DNA of 64,000 nucleotides. It comes from Microbulbifer bruguierae (lineage in GTDB: Bacteria; Pseudomonadota; Gammaproteobacteria; Pseudomonadales; Cellvibrionaceae). Shown in pieces: positions 1-7,333 of this stretch. The stretch lies in assembly GCF_029869925.1 (NCBI RefSeq), contig NZ_CP118605.1, positions 558,001 through 622,000 of the forward strand. Reading direction: 5' to 3'. Positions within the stretch are counted from its first letter, which is position 1; every line of letters starts with the position of its first letter. The notes below the pieces were generated by a model. That model had not been told where the DNA came from. It worked only from the letters and a program-made list of their open reading frames with translations, and made no database searches. A program made the position numbers and the translations under genes.

Positions 1-374
1 ATTTCCGGAGCCAGGTTGAGCGCGATAATCTTTTCTTCCAGCCGCTGGAACAGCCGGTCCCTGGCTGGATCTGCCATGCGGGACTCGAAGTAAGCCCGGG
101 CGGGCGCGGTAATGTCCCCTTGCTCTGCGGTCGCCACGGCACTTTTCAGACGCTCGGTGAGGGACTTCTCATAATCCATCAGCAGCCGCATGTAGATCTC
201 TGTTTTGGAGATGAAGTGCTTGTAGATGGTGCCCTTGCCAATATCTACTCTTTCAGCAATTTGTTCCACGGTTACCTTTTCTTCACCGTGCTCCAGAAGC
301 AGTTCCAGAGCTGCATCCAGAATACGTTGCTCACGCGCGCGAAAGCGCTGAACCTTCTCTTTTGCCTTATCCAT
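1..374 (-). CDS. TetR/AcrR-family transcriptional regulator (partial)
   Basis: Probable DNA-binding repressor; only the first 124 residues are inside the window because the gene runs off the left edge. The start is the ATG at 374. The N-terminal helix-turn-helix (about residues 12-58) is clear: a helix ILDAALELLLEHG, then VEQIAERVDIGKG and the TIYKHF recognition-helix signature of TetR proteins. The start of the ligand-binding domain follows and gives no hint of the ligand. The gene is divergent from tesB, across 322 bp that hold a palindrome at 424-433, so tesB or the regulator's own promoter is a possible target (inference). Confidence 0.9.
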   Translation of the reverse strand, partial: MDKAKEKVQRFRAREQRILDAALELLLEHGEEKVTVEQIAERVDIGKGTIYKHFISKTEIYMRLLMDYEKSLTERLKSAVATAEQGDITAPARAYFESRMADPARDRLFQRLEEKIIALNLAPE

Positions 375-696
375 ACTTCCGACCTTAGCTGTCCGTGAAT
401 TTGGAGACTGAAATTGACTATCCATTCATGAATAATAGGCAATTCGCCCATTTTGGAAAAGTAATTCAAGATAACTGGCGCCTTTTGAGCGAAAGCTGGC
501 GCTAATTGCGATGGCTCTACTGACTGCCCTGATCACCATCCAGGCCAGCCCAACTAAACACCTCGGACATGAATGGTGAGAGAATTCGCAATAGTCCAAG
601 TGGAAATAGTTGCTATCATTCCCCGCTTCCCTCACCAGCCGCCCAGCTATCGGCCGATGCTGGTGCCCACCACAGAGATAATAGGTCCCCCAGCTC
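375..696. other. Intergenic region between tetR-type gene and tesB
   Basis: This 322-bp stretch separates two divergent genes and should carry both promoters. Apart from the palindrome at 424-433 I see no RNA gene, repeat or convincing reading frame. The frames that cross it are antisense extensions of tesB. Confidence 0.6.
424..433. promoter_or_regulatory. Candidate operator palindrome upstream of the TetR gene
   Basis: ATTCATGAAT is a perfect 10-bp palindrome 50 bp upstream of the TetR-family start codon. On the minus strand it directly follows TATTAT, a possible -10 element, so a bound repressor would block transcription of its own gene. TetR proteins usually bind such dyads and autoregulate. 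The assignment rests on position and symmetry only. Confidence 0.35.
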
Positions 697-1545
697 ATGC
701 AGGAATCTTTGAGAAAGCTTTTGGACGTCGAAAGACTGGACAGCAACCTCTATCGCAGCCGTGCCCACGTGGAAAACTACCGCAAGGTTCTCTTTGGCGG
801 CCAGGTATTGGGTCAGGCCCTGATGGCTGCAGCGCGCACGGTCGAAGATCGACTGCCCCACTCCTTGCACGCCTATTTCCTGCGCCCCGGCTCCAGCGAA
901 ATGCCGGTAATTTATGATGTGGACCCCATCCGCGACGGGGGCAGCTTTACCACTCGCCGAGTGGTCGCCCGCCAAAACGGTAAAGCCATCTTCAATATGT
1001 CGGCTTCCTTCCAAATTGCCGAACCAGGCTTCGATCACCAGGTAGAGATGCCCACCGACACGCTGGTCCCCCCGCAAGAGCTCAAAAACACCCAGCAACT
1101 GGCTGAAGAAGCCGGCATGGAAGGCCCTGCGGGCAATCAGCGTCGCTACATGGTGGACTTCCGTCCCTTCGATCCCACCAGCTACTTCGACAACGAGTTG
1201 CGGGAGCCCCGCTGTATGTTCTGGTTCCGGGTGGAATCCCCGCTTTCCGACGACCCTGTCGAACATCGTTGTGCGCTTTCCTACGCTTCCGATGTCGCCC
1301 TGCTCGGAACCGCCTTGCAGCCTCACCCAATCAGCCTGTTCGACCCGCACCTGATGCCCGCGAGCCTGGACCACGCCATGTGGTTCCACCGCGACTTCCG
1401 CGCAGATGACTGGCTTCTCTATGTGACCGACAGTCCATCCGCCAGTGGGGCAAGAGGCTATTGCCGCGGACAAATCTTCTCCCGAGATGGCCGCCTCGTC
1501 GCTTCCACCACGCAGGAAGGACTGATTCGACAGATCAAAGGTTGA
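697..1545 (+). CDS. tesB: Acyl-CoA thioesterase II
   Basis: Hydrolyses medium- and long-chain acyl-CoA to free fatty acid and CoA; cytoplasmic. The 282 residues match the usual TesB length (about 285) and contain both hot-dog halves. The N-terminal half has the typical FGGQVLGQAL segment and the LHAYFLRPG strand. The C-terminal half has SLDHAMWFH, with the Asp of the catalytic triad, and ends with TTQEGLIR, which holds the catalytic Gln. The start at 697 fits family alignments; the ribosome-binding site is weak. It is monocistronic, between the divergent TetR gene and tRNA-Pro. A hairpin AGCCCGG/CCGGGCT just after the stop codon (1552-1574) may terminate it, though no T-run follows. Confidence 0.93.
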   Translation: MQESLRKLLDVERLDSNLYRSRAHVENYRKVLFGGQVLGQALMAAARTVEDRLPHSLHAYFLRPGSSEMPVIYDVDPIRDGGSFTTRRVVARQNGKAIFNMSASFQIAEPGFDHQVEMPTDTLVPPQELKNTQQLAEEAGMEGPAGNQRRYMVDFRPFDPTSYFDNELREPRCMFWFRVESPLSDDPVEHRCALSYASDVALLGTALQPHPISLFDPHLMPASLDHAMWFHRDFRADDWLLYVTDSPSASGARGYCRGQIFSRDGRLVASTTQEGLIRQIKG

Positions 1546-1593
1546 TCAACAGCCCGGTTTCACTGGCCGGGCTAAATTTAATGAAATCAGTGG

Positions 1594-1621
1594 TTTACAG
1601 AAGCGTCGCGGCTGCTATAAT
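1594..1621 (+). promoter_or_regulatory. Sigma-70 promoter for tRNA-Pro
   Basis: TTTACA (1594-1599) and a perfect TATAAT (1616-1621) are separated by 16 bp and followed by the GC-rich discriminator GCCGCCCGC, the pattern of stable-RNA promoters under stringent control. The tRNA begins 45 bp after the -10 element. Confidence 0.8.
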
Positions 1622-1665
1622 GCCGCCCGCTTCCCAAGGAAGCCAGAGCACAAAGCTCAATCTGT

Positions 1666-1742
<77 letters not shown>

Positions 1743-1750
1743 CATCTAGG

Positions 1751-1777
1751 AAAAACCCGCTATATGCGGGTTTTTTT
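1751..1777 (+). terminator. Intrinsic terminator after tRNA-Pro
   Basis: CCCGC-TATAT-GCGGG followed by seven T residues, starting 13 bp after the tRNA. It lies inside the inserted element, so the element supplies the terminator for the tRNA it occupies. Confidence 0.85.
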
Positions 1778-1851
1778 ATGCAAAAAAATTGCTAATTTTT
1801 CCGCATTTTAGGATAAATCCATTTTGAATTGTTTCGCACACAAATACGTGT

Positions 1852-1970
1852 GGAACACAAGTCGGAACACACCTGGAACACACCGGAACACAAAACTCGC
1901 TCAAGTACCTGATATCTCAACGTTTTGCCCCTTCCCACCACTTCCACGCTTAACATGCGCCTGGAACACA
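1852..1970 (+). repeat. Left array of GGAACACA direct repeats (candidate arm sites)
   Basis: GGAACACA occurs at 1852-1859, 1864-1871, 1875-1882, 1885-1892 and 1963-1970, all in the same orientation. The first four are spaced 12, 11 and 10 bp, about one helical turn. The same octamer occurs twice at the other end of the element. Short phased direct repeats near both ends of a tRNA-inserted element are what integrase arm-type binding sites look like. Confidence 0.65.
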
Positions 1971-1993
1971 AAAAAAAGCCAGCAAATGCTGGC
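1970..1993 (-). terminator. Intrinsic terminator of the element's gene pair
   Basis: The stem GCCAGCA/TGCTGGC (1978-1993) with an AA loop is followed, on the minus strand, by a run of T residues. It lies about 30 bp beyond the stop codon of the membrane protein at 2024. The last GGAACACA copy abuts the T-run. Confidence 0.75.
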
Positions 1994-2023
1994 TTCTACC
2001 TTCTGACCTTAGTAAAGGTTGAA

Positions 2024-2572
2024 CTATTTAGCTTTGATTTGTGCCTTCGCAATAGCGGCGAGATTTTCATCAGTTAATGGTGGCAGGTCTACTGACCTAA
2101 TAATGTCGTTGCCGGCATTCGCAATCTCATTCCAATTTTCGTTTACCGGCAGACTGTCCTTCCCACGGTTAAAGTCCAAAATTTCTTTGTGTCGCCGAGC
2201 AGCTTGAATCGCGCTATAAAATGCTTCCCTAGCGAGAGGTTCCATGTAAACGCAGTTTTTTGACCAGTAAACCAAACACTCCCGCACCACATCCTGAACC
2301 TCTTTAGTATGTATGGAGCTAAATAGTCTCATCCACAGAGCAAATGCACCTTGGTGAGCCTCGAGCCTCCGTTCCGCTGCCACAATCCGGACCTGGTTCT
2401 GACTTTTCACAGCCTCTAAAGCGAATGCGTATTCTTGTTTAACTCCTTCAATTGCCCGCGTAACGATATCCATTTTTTCGGACATCGCCTGCAACTTACC
2501 CCTCTCCCGGAAATATGCTGTGACCATCACAGTTAGGCCACCGAATAGGACTGCGAGATACCCTTCGAACAT
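2024..2572 (-). CDS. Membrane-anchored coiled-coil protein of the tRNA-Pro element
   Basis: Unrecognised 182-residue protein. Residues 1-20 (MFEGYLAVLFGGLTVMVTAY) form one membrane segment followed by basic residues (FRERGK), so the rest should be cytoplasmic. Residues about 25-75 are helical and charged, with coiled-coil character (SEKMDIVTRAIEGVKQEY, AAERRLEAHQ). The C-terminal part is mixed helix with no catalytic motif that I know. I chose the ATG at 2572 because GAGGG lies just upstream; a GTG at 2611 would overlap the previous gene. It follows the 284-residue gene by 22 bp, so the two are probably co-transcribed, and a terminator follows. The role is unknown; it could be cargo such as an exclusion or defence factor (inference). 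Confidence 0.7.
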   Translation of the reverse strand: MFEGYLAVLFGGLTVMVTAYFRERGKLQAMSEKMDIVTRAIEGVKQEYAFALEAVKSQNQVRIVAAERRLEAHQGAFALWMRLFSSIHTKEVQDVVRECLVYWSKNCVYMEPLAREAFYSAIQAARRHKEILDFNRGKDSLPVNENWNEIANAGNDIIRSVDLPPLTDENLAAIAKAQIKAK

Positions 2573-2594
2573 TTTTCCCTCGTAATTTCTTCGA

Positions 2595-3449
2595 CTAAAA
2601 TTGTTGAGCACCGCAGCTTGGGCGCCTTAAGATATGACCCCAATCACTGGGTAGAAACTCGCCCAAGTTTGCCGCTTCAAAACTAACCAAACAATTTTGC
2701 TTTCCGTAAGAATACATTTCCTTAAGCAAGGCCCTATGCTCTTCATATATATCTTGGTTGTGCAGGCCCAACTTTAGAACAATCCGTAAAAGTTCCAGAT
2801 CCACCTCTTCCACGTTCAGACAATGAAGATATTTATGGTACAACGCAAGCTTAGGCTTAACCCCCAAACGATGTTTTCGTAGAGACATCGTTCGTTTCAA
2901 AGACTTAGAAAATTCAGTAACCAGATATCCAAAATCCCAGGAAAGTAAATAACCCTTTCGTCGTTTTTTTATAATTTTATTTATTTTCCGTCTTAATTTT
3001 GCTTCCTGATTCTTAGCCCATTTATCGCGCCGCTCATTTTCCAGCTCCGCATAAGAAAATGCAGCATTTTTATCAGAACCCAAAGAAACTGGTTTAACCA
3101 ACCATGGCGGACGATAATGCCAGTAGGTCTTTCCTGTGGAGTTGCGACGAAAGGAAAGGTACTTGGGCCGGCCTTCTGGTCCACGGCGCCCCCCTTTTAC
3201 GGGGCGCTCAGCAAGACGTCCGAAATCATCAAGATCAAGTGGGTGCTTTTTAACCCATTCAGCGTTCACTTTCTCAGCGAAGTCATATATTTCCTCACGC
3301 CGGGCATCATCACCTGAAGCACCAAAGTTTACCTCCTTCAATGACCATGGCGGTGAATATACCCACTCAAACTTACTGCCGCGTCCCACTTTGCGAAGCG
3401 TGAGATATGGTGGCATAACCCTAAAAGGTCTTTGCTCTTTGCTATCCAT
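2595..3449 (-). CDS. Protein with tandem integrase arm-binding-like domains
   Basis: A 284-residue basic protein, not recognised as a named family. It contains an internal duplication. Residues about 14-70 (YLTLRKV, W-x-Y-x-PPW, VNFGAS, then a helix ending NAEWVKK) and residues about 96-150 (YLSFRR, W-x-Y-x-PPW, VSLGSD, then a helix ending RRDKWAKN) follow the same order of strands and helix. That order resembles the AP2-like three-strand-plus-helix domain at the N-terminus of many tyrosine integrases, which reads arm-type DNA sites. No catalytic R-H-R-Y residues follow. The C-terminal 130 residues are helical and unassigned. It is the first gene of the element and could bind the GGAACACA repeats (inference). 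The start is the ATG at 3449, with a poor ribosome-binding site. Confidence 0.7.
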   Translation of the reverse strand: MDSKEQRPFRVMPPYLTLRKVGRGSKFEWVYSPPWSLKEVNFGASGDDARREEIYDFAEKVNAEWVKKHPLDLDDFGRLAERPVKGGRRGPEGRPKYLSFRRNSTGKTYWHYRPPWLVKPVSLGSDKNAAFSYAELENERRDKWAKNQEAKLRRKINKIIKKRRKGYLLSWDFGYLVTEFSKSLKRTMSLRKHRLGVKPKLALYHKYLHCLNVEEVDLELLRIVLKLGLHNQDIYEEHRALLKEMYSYGKQNCLVSFEAANLGEFLPSDWGHILRRPSCGAQQF

Positions 3450-3519
3450 TTTTGCTTTTTTATAGTTTATTTAAATTATCCGCCTCATCGAATCGTATCA
3501 TGCAAAAAACTGTATCCCT

Positions 3520-3537
3520 GCGCGTATTGCGCGTATT
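3520..3537 (+). repeat. Tandem 9-bp repeat upstream of the element's first gene
   Basis: GCGCGTATT occurs twice head to tail, 70 bp upstream of the start codon at 3449 and 24 bp from the right-end GGAACACA pair. It could be an operator or a directionality-factor site; I cannot tell which. Confidence 0.45.
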
Positions 3538-3560
3538 GCATCAAAAATGTCATATTACGC

Positions 3561-3578
3561 GGAACACAATGGAACACA
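3561..3578 (+). repeat. Right pair of GGAACACA repeats (candidate arm sites)
   Basis: Two GGAACACA copies at 3561-3568 and 3571-3578, ten bases apart and in the same orientation as the five copies at the left end. They lie about 55 bp inside the right attachment repeat. Confidence 0.6.
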
Positions 3579-3631
3579 AAAATCGCTACAGGTCTCGCCG
3601 TTACTGGGTTTTGATGCATCCCTCCACTTAC

Positions 3632-3669
<38 letters not shown>

Positions 3670-3843
3670 GACCATTTTCTTTTTTCCTCGCCTTTCCCCT
3701 TCAGCCCAAGTGTGGGCCATGCCTTCTACTGGAATCCTCAGCAAACTCCGCCGGTCTCCCAGATTGAACCACCAAGTGTGGCACTGTTACCCTTGATTGG
3801 GGTCAGAACACCCTCTGACGGTAGATTTAAGAGCTGGATCAAG

Positions 3844-5082
3844 ATGCCACTGATTTTGCGTGTACTTTGCTGCGCTTTTGTCACCCTTTTTTTTAGCGTG
3901 GCGGCGAATGCCGAGAAAGATGACTACTCCATCCACTATTACGCACAGCTTGAGCCACAGACCGGCCTTGCCCTCGTCCGTATTTCACTGGAAGGAAACC
4001 ACCTCCCCAGCACCCTTACACTCCACCTGGATCCCACACGACACCAGTCGTTAACTGCAGACGGCACGATTACTTTTGATGGTGACAAGGCTCAATGGCA
4101 GCCCAGCGCCAACACCGCGACACTTGCATACGAATTTGTCATTGATAAAAAAAAGTCCTCCGGCAGGTTTGATTCGCTCATTACAGACGACTGGACAATC
4201 TTTCGCACCGACAAACTGATCCCCCCCATCTCTGCACGCGCCCCCAGATCCCTGCAATCACACGCCACTCTGGAAATCAAAGCACCAGAGGGTTGGAATG
4301 CGCTCGCACCCTATGCGAAAGATGGCGATGGAATTTTCCAACTAAAAGATCCCGGTAGGCGCTTTATACGCCCCAAGGGTTGGATGATTGCCGGAAAAAT
4401 TGGCAGCAGACAAGACATTATCGCTGGCACGGATACCGTTATTGCAGCGCCCCTGGGCGGGAACGTCCGCCGACAGGACACTCTCGCATTTTTGAGCTGG
4501 ACACTGCCCGAGCTGAAAAAAGTATTCCCGCAATTCCCCCGGAAATTGTTGATCGTAATGGCGGGTGATCCCATGTGGCGGGGCGGACTCTCTGGGACAC
4601 GCTCCCTGTTTATGCACACAGACCGGCCGCTGATTTCCGGCAATCGAACAAGCACCATGCTGCACGAACTCATCCATGTAGCTACTGGTATCCGTGGCGA
4701 TAAAGAAAGCGACTGGATAGTGGAGGGCATTGCAGAGTATTACTCGCTGGAAATACTGCGAAGAACTGGCGGCATCAGCGAACGCAGGTTCAATCAAGCT
4801 CTGGAAGAACTGGCTGAGTGGGGACAGGAGTCGCCGGACCTCCTGGTGCGACGATCCGCAGGCCCTGTTACCGCACGTGCTGCGGTGATACTGCACACGG
4901 TAGACAAAGAAATCCAGGCATCCTGTGAGGGAAATGCAAGCCTGGACGATGTCGTTAAAGCCCTGGCGGCTGAGCGCGGAGAAATTTCTCTGGAGAAATT
5001 CCGCACGCTCGCAGAAAAAGTCGCGGGCAAGCCACTACCCCAGCTCGAACGGACATTTCTTTCAGGCAAAAAAAAGCCCTGA
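3844..5082 (+). CDS. Secreted zinc metallopeptidase, HExxH type
   Basis: Predicted exported peptidase of 412 residues. I start it at the ATG at 3844 because a signal peptide begins there (MPLILRVLCCAFVTLFF, cleavage after VAANA). The frame is open further upstream, but that would run through the tRNA fragment at 3632-3669. The N-terminal half looks like a beta-sandwich. The catalytic site is HELIHVATG with a Glu 22 residues downstream of the second His in WIVEGIAEYYS, the gluzincin layout (two His plus Glu binding zinc). The spacing and following helices recall M61/peptidase-MA relatives, but no PDZ domain is present. The substrate is unknown. The stop codon lies in the stem of a minus-strand terminator. 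Confidence 0.8.
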   Translation: MPLILRVLCCAFVTLFFSVAANAEKDDYSIHYYAQLEPQTGLALVRISLEGNHLPSTLTLHLDPTRHQSLTADGTITFDGDKAQWQPSANTATLAYEFVIDKKKSSGRFDSLITDDWTIFRTDKLIPPISARAPRSLQSHATLEIKAPEGWNALAPYAKDGDGIFQLKDPGRRFIRPKGWMIAGKIGSRQDIIAGTDTVIAAPLGGNVRRQDTLAFLSWTLPELKKVFPQFPRKLLIVMAGDPMWRGGLSGTRSLFMHTDRPLISGNRTSTMLHELIHVATGIRGDKESDWIVEGIAEYYSLEILRRTGGISERRFNQALEELAEWGQESPDLLVRRSAGPVTARAAVILHTVDKEIQASCEGNASLDDVVKALAAERGEISLEKFRTLAEKVAGKPLPQLERTFLSGKKKP

Positions 5083-5108
5083 CGACGGGGGGGGGAGAGC
5101 GTCAGGGC
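5068..5108 (-). terminator. Strong minus-strand intrinsic terminator
   Basis: The nine-pair stem GCCCTGACG/CGTCAGGGC (5076-5084 with 5100-5108) is followed on the minus strand by eight T residues. The loop holds nine C residues on that strand. No minus-strand protein gene lies upstream of it, so it probably ends a non-coding transcript. Confidence 0.75.
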
Positions 5109-5340
5109 CAAGACCATTAGGAGTGAAACTTGGAGGATTTCATCCTTACAACACACTGGACACCCTACATGGAGCACGGTGTCCGGCCGGCACTACTAAA
5201 CACGACGAGGGGGGAGATGTGTGCAAGCCAGCTACATTCAGTATTGGCCAGTCACCCGTGATTACCAGCTCCAAGCGGAAAAAATTTAGAACAATTGGCT
5301 ATGCTAGCGGTGGGAGCATTACACATCGGTTATTACATGA
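5068..5340 (-). ncRNA. Candidate C-rich small RNA
   Basis: The minus strand of this non-coding stretch ends in a textbook intrinsic terminator. It also contains two other hairpins: GGAT/ATCC near 5132-5145, and GGACACC paired with GGTGTCC at about 5158-5184. Two nearly equal pyrimidine tracts, TCTCCCCCC followed by CGTCGT, occur at 5202-5217 and in the terminator loop (5082-5098). Exposed C-rich loops that can pair with Shine-Dalgarno sequences are known from small regulatory RNAs. I cannot place the promoter, so the 5' end is a guess. Confidence 0.35.
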
Positions 5341-5398
5341 CGTCCAGGCCATTACCGAACAATAAGTGACCATAAAATTATGTTCTTCAGAAGAACCC

Positions 5399-5426
5399 TT
5401 GACTAATCCCCGGCAAACCATAGAAT
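5399..5426 (+). promoter_or_regulatory. Sigma-70 promoter for the tRNA-Cys/tRNA-Leu pair
   Basis: TTGACT (5399-5404), a 16-bp spacer and TAGAAT (5421-5426), followed by AGCGCCC. It is the best promoter upstream of the two tRNA genes, about 215 bp before tRNA-Cys, and would also transcribe the tRNA-Cys-like remnant. Confidence 0.6.
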
Positions 5427-5537
5427 AGCGCCCTCTTACACGCCCCGGCGCGTAAGTATCAGAAAATGCTAGGATTTTTCAGCTCTATCCGCTAGAATCC
5501 GCGGCGTTTTTAGCGCAATCAGGCGATGCCTGCACAG

Positions 5538-5571
5538 GGTGAAAGAGTGAACATTCTACGGAATGCAACTC
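5538..5571 (+). pseudogene. Decayed tRNA-Cys-like remnant
   Basis: A gap-free comparison with bases 5646-5679 of the tRNA-Cys gene, 108 bp downstream, gives 26 identities in 34. These include the D-arm AGAGTG and the anticodon-loop segment TGCAACTC. The stems no longer pair. About 25 bp further on, the minus strand of 5593-5618 looks like a tRNA T-arm (CGCCGGTTCGAGT). The stretch seems to be the debris of a duplicated and rearranged tRNA. Confidence 0.5.
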
Positions 5572-5640
5572 GAACACCCAGCGCAAAACAAAGAGGCCCG
5601 GTGAGACTCGAACCGGCGAAAACCTCTATAGAGTCTTATA

Positions 5641-5714
5641 GGCTAGGTGGCAGAGTGGTCATGCAGCGGACTGCAACTCCGTGTACGCCGGTTCGATTCC
5701 GACCCTAGCCTCCA
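5641..5714 (+). tRNA. tRNA-Cys (anticodon GCA)
   Basis: A 74-nt gene with encoded CCA. The acceptor stem GGCTAGG pairs with CCTAGCC, the anticodon stem GCGGA/TCCGT encloses CTGCAAC (anticodon GCA), and the T-arm is GCCGGTTCGATTCCGAC. It is 76 bp upstream of tRNA-Leu and probably co-transcribed with it. Confidence 0.97.
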
Positions 5715-5790
5715 TTTTTCTTGTCGGTCTATTTTATCGGACTGGCTTTATCACTGGCCGCTAACCATGGGCCAGCTGATCTCCCGCACT

Positions 5791-5877
5791 GCCCGGATGG
5801 TGGAATTGGTAGACACAGGAGACTTAAAATCTCCCGACCGTTAGGTCGTGCCGGTTCAAGTCCGGCTCTGGGCACCA
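5791..5877 (+). tRNA. tRNA-Leu (anticodon TAA)
   Basis: An 87-nt class II tRNA with encoded CCA. The acceptor stem GCCCGGA pairs with TCTGGGC (one G-T pair), the anticodon stem GGAGA/TCTCC encloses CTTAAAA (anticodon TAA), and there is a long variable arm. It is the second gene of the tRNA-Cys/tRNA-Leu pair. Confidence 0.97.
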
Positions 5878-5986
5878 TATTTTCTTCCTCAGTATTTTCC
5901 CGCTAATTTTTCTTCACACACCTTTCCTGATTGCTGAAGCTTTACCAGTCTTTGATTCTGTCATCAGAATTTTGCATCAAATCAAT

Positions 5987-7321
5987 ATGGAAAGTGCGCT
6001 GCTTGCATCAAGCCTACTTAGCGTGGCGCTCGTCGTGACATTTCTTGTTTACCGCGAACGCAGCGACAGTGCGCAACGATTACGGGAATCACTTCAGCTT
6101 GTCGTACGGATGAGCGCGAAGCTCGCCTGCTCAGCCAGACATATTTCGCATTTATGCGACGCCAGAATCCGGCGCGATCTGCGCAGCTACTCCCTGCTCT
6201 TTTGCTTCGTAAAAATCACCCACAAGAAAAATACAACGACTGCAACCCTGTGGAAGCGCTTTACCGCGAGTGCAGAATTCCATCCGCAGCTGGGAGCGCA
6301 ACTGACAGCGGAATCCCGGGTTCTGAGGCAAGCGAAACTACCACCCGCCCTAGCCCCTTCGCCGATTCAGGCCGCGACCAATAGAAAACTGCAGCGACTC
6401 GCCGAAGAGCAACTGAAAAGAGACAACCGCTTAGGGCTCGACACACGAGCTGTGATCGTCATTCACAACAACCAGCTGATCGCCGAAGCCTATTGTCCAT
6501 TTATCCGCGCCGAAACCCGCCTACTAGGTTGGTCAATGGCGAAAAGCCTTCTGGCTATTCTCTGGGGACGGATGGAAACCCTTGGGCTTGCGGATACCGA
6601 ACAGCACCAACTGTTTCCAGAGTGGGAGGATGACCGGCGGCGTGAAATCACCCTGGAAAACCTCCTGCAAATGTGTGACGGGCTGGCGTTTACTGAAAGC
6701 TACCGCCCGGATAGTGATGTGACTCGCATGCTATTTGGCGAATACAGTCCAAGCCGCTATGCATTACAGCGTCCGCTGACACACGCCCCCGGAACATGCT
6801 TTTCCTACTCCTCTGGCACAACAAACCTCCTTGCACGCTGGATCCATTGCCAACTTGGTGGCACCACTAAAATGATGCGCTTTCTGCAGAGGGAAATTTT
6901 CGAACCGCTGGGCATGAATGGTGCCATTCTCGAGACGGATACCGATGGCATTTTCGTAGGCAGCTCGTACGCCTTTCTAACCGCCCGAGACTGGGGACGC
7001 CTCGGCACTCTGCTTCTCAACAATGGTATCGCCAGTGGCCGGCAAGTCCTCAGTCACAACTGGATCCACCGCGCAACTTCTGCCAATGGCAGCAACAACG
7101 AGCCACGCTATGGCTATCAGTTATGGCTCAACTCGGGCGGCGATATTCCGCCGCGGCACCCGAGCCTGCCTGCAGACAGTTATTTCATGCTGGGCAATCG
7201 AGAACAAAAGCTGATGGTGGCACCTGGTCATAACGCAGTCATCGCACGGCTCGGCTGGTCGTCAAGCCCGTATCCTGTCGAATCAAGGTTTGGCGCACTG
7301 CTGGCGGCGCTACCTGAATAG
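5987..7321 (+). CDS. Membrane-anchored serine hydrolase, beta-lactamase fold
   Basis: A 444-residue member of the class C beta-lactamase/esterase superfamily (COG1680). An N-terminal hydrophobic segment (ALLASSLLSVALVVTFLVY) anchors or exports it. The catalytic Ser-x-x-Lys is in GWSMAKS, the second motif is FSYSSGTTN (Tyr-Ser-Ser in place of Tyr-x-Asn), and a GHNAVI segment near the C-terminus takes the place of the third motif. Residues about 35-100 match the CSALxI-type N-terminal part seen in proteobacterial members. I use the ATG at 5987; an in-frame TTG lies 15 bp upstream. It converges with the HNH nuclease gene, only 12 bp apart. The substrate is unknown: a peptide, ester or beta-lactam is possible. 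Confidence 0.82.
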   Translation: MESALLASSLLSVALVVTFLVYRERSDSAQRLRESLQLVVRMSAKLACSARHISHLCDARIRRDLRSYSLLFCFVKITHKKNTTTATLWKRFTASAEFHPQLGAQLTAESRVLRQAKLPPALAPSPIQAATNRKLQRLAEEQLKRDNRLGLDTRAVIVIHNNQLIAEAYCPFIRAETRLLGWSMAKSLLAILWGRMETLGLADTEQHQLFPEWEDDRRREITLENLLQMCDGLAFTESYRPDSDVTRMLFGEYSPSRYALQRPLTHAPGTCFSYSSGTTNLLARWIHCQLGGTTKMMRFLQREIFEPLGMNGAILETDTDGIFVGSSYAFLTARDWGRLGTLLLNNGIASGRQVLSHNWIHRATSANGSNNEPRYGYQLWLNSGGDIPPRHPSLPADSYFMLGNREQKLMVAPGHNAVIARLGWSSSPYPVESRFGALLAALPE

Positions 7322-7333
7322 CGCTGGCCAGGC

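Noticed and set aside
616..1473. 285-codon minus-strand frame opposite tesB
   Set aside because: It mirrors the tesB coding frame, shows no known domain and is a typical antisense shadow in GC-rich coding DNA.
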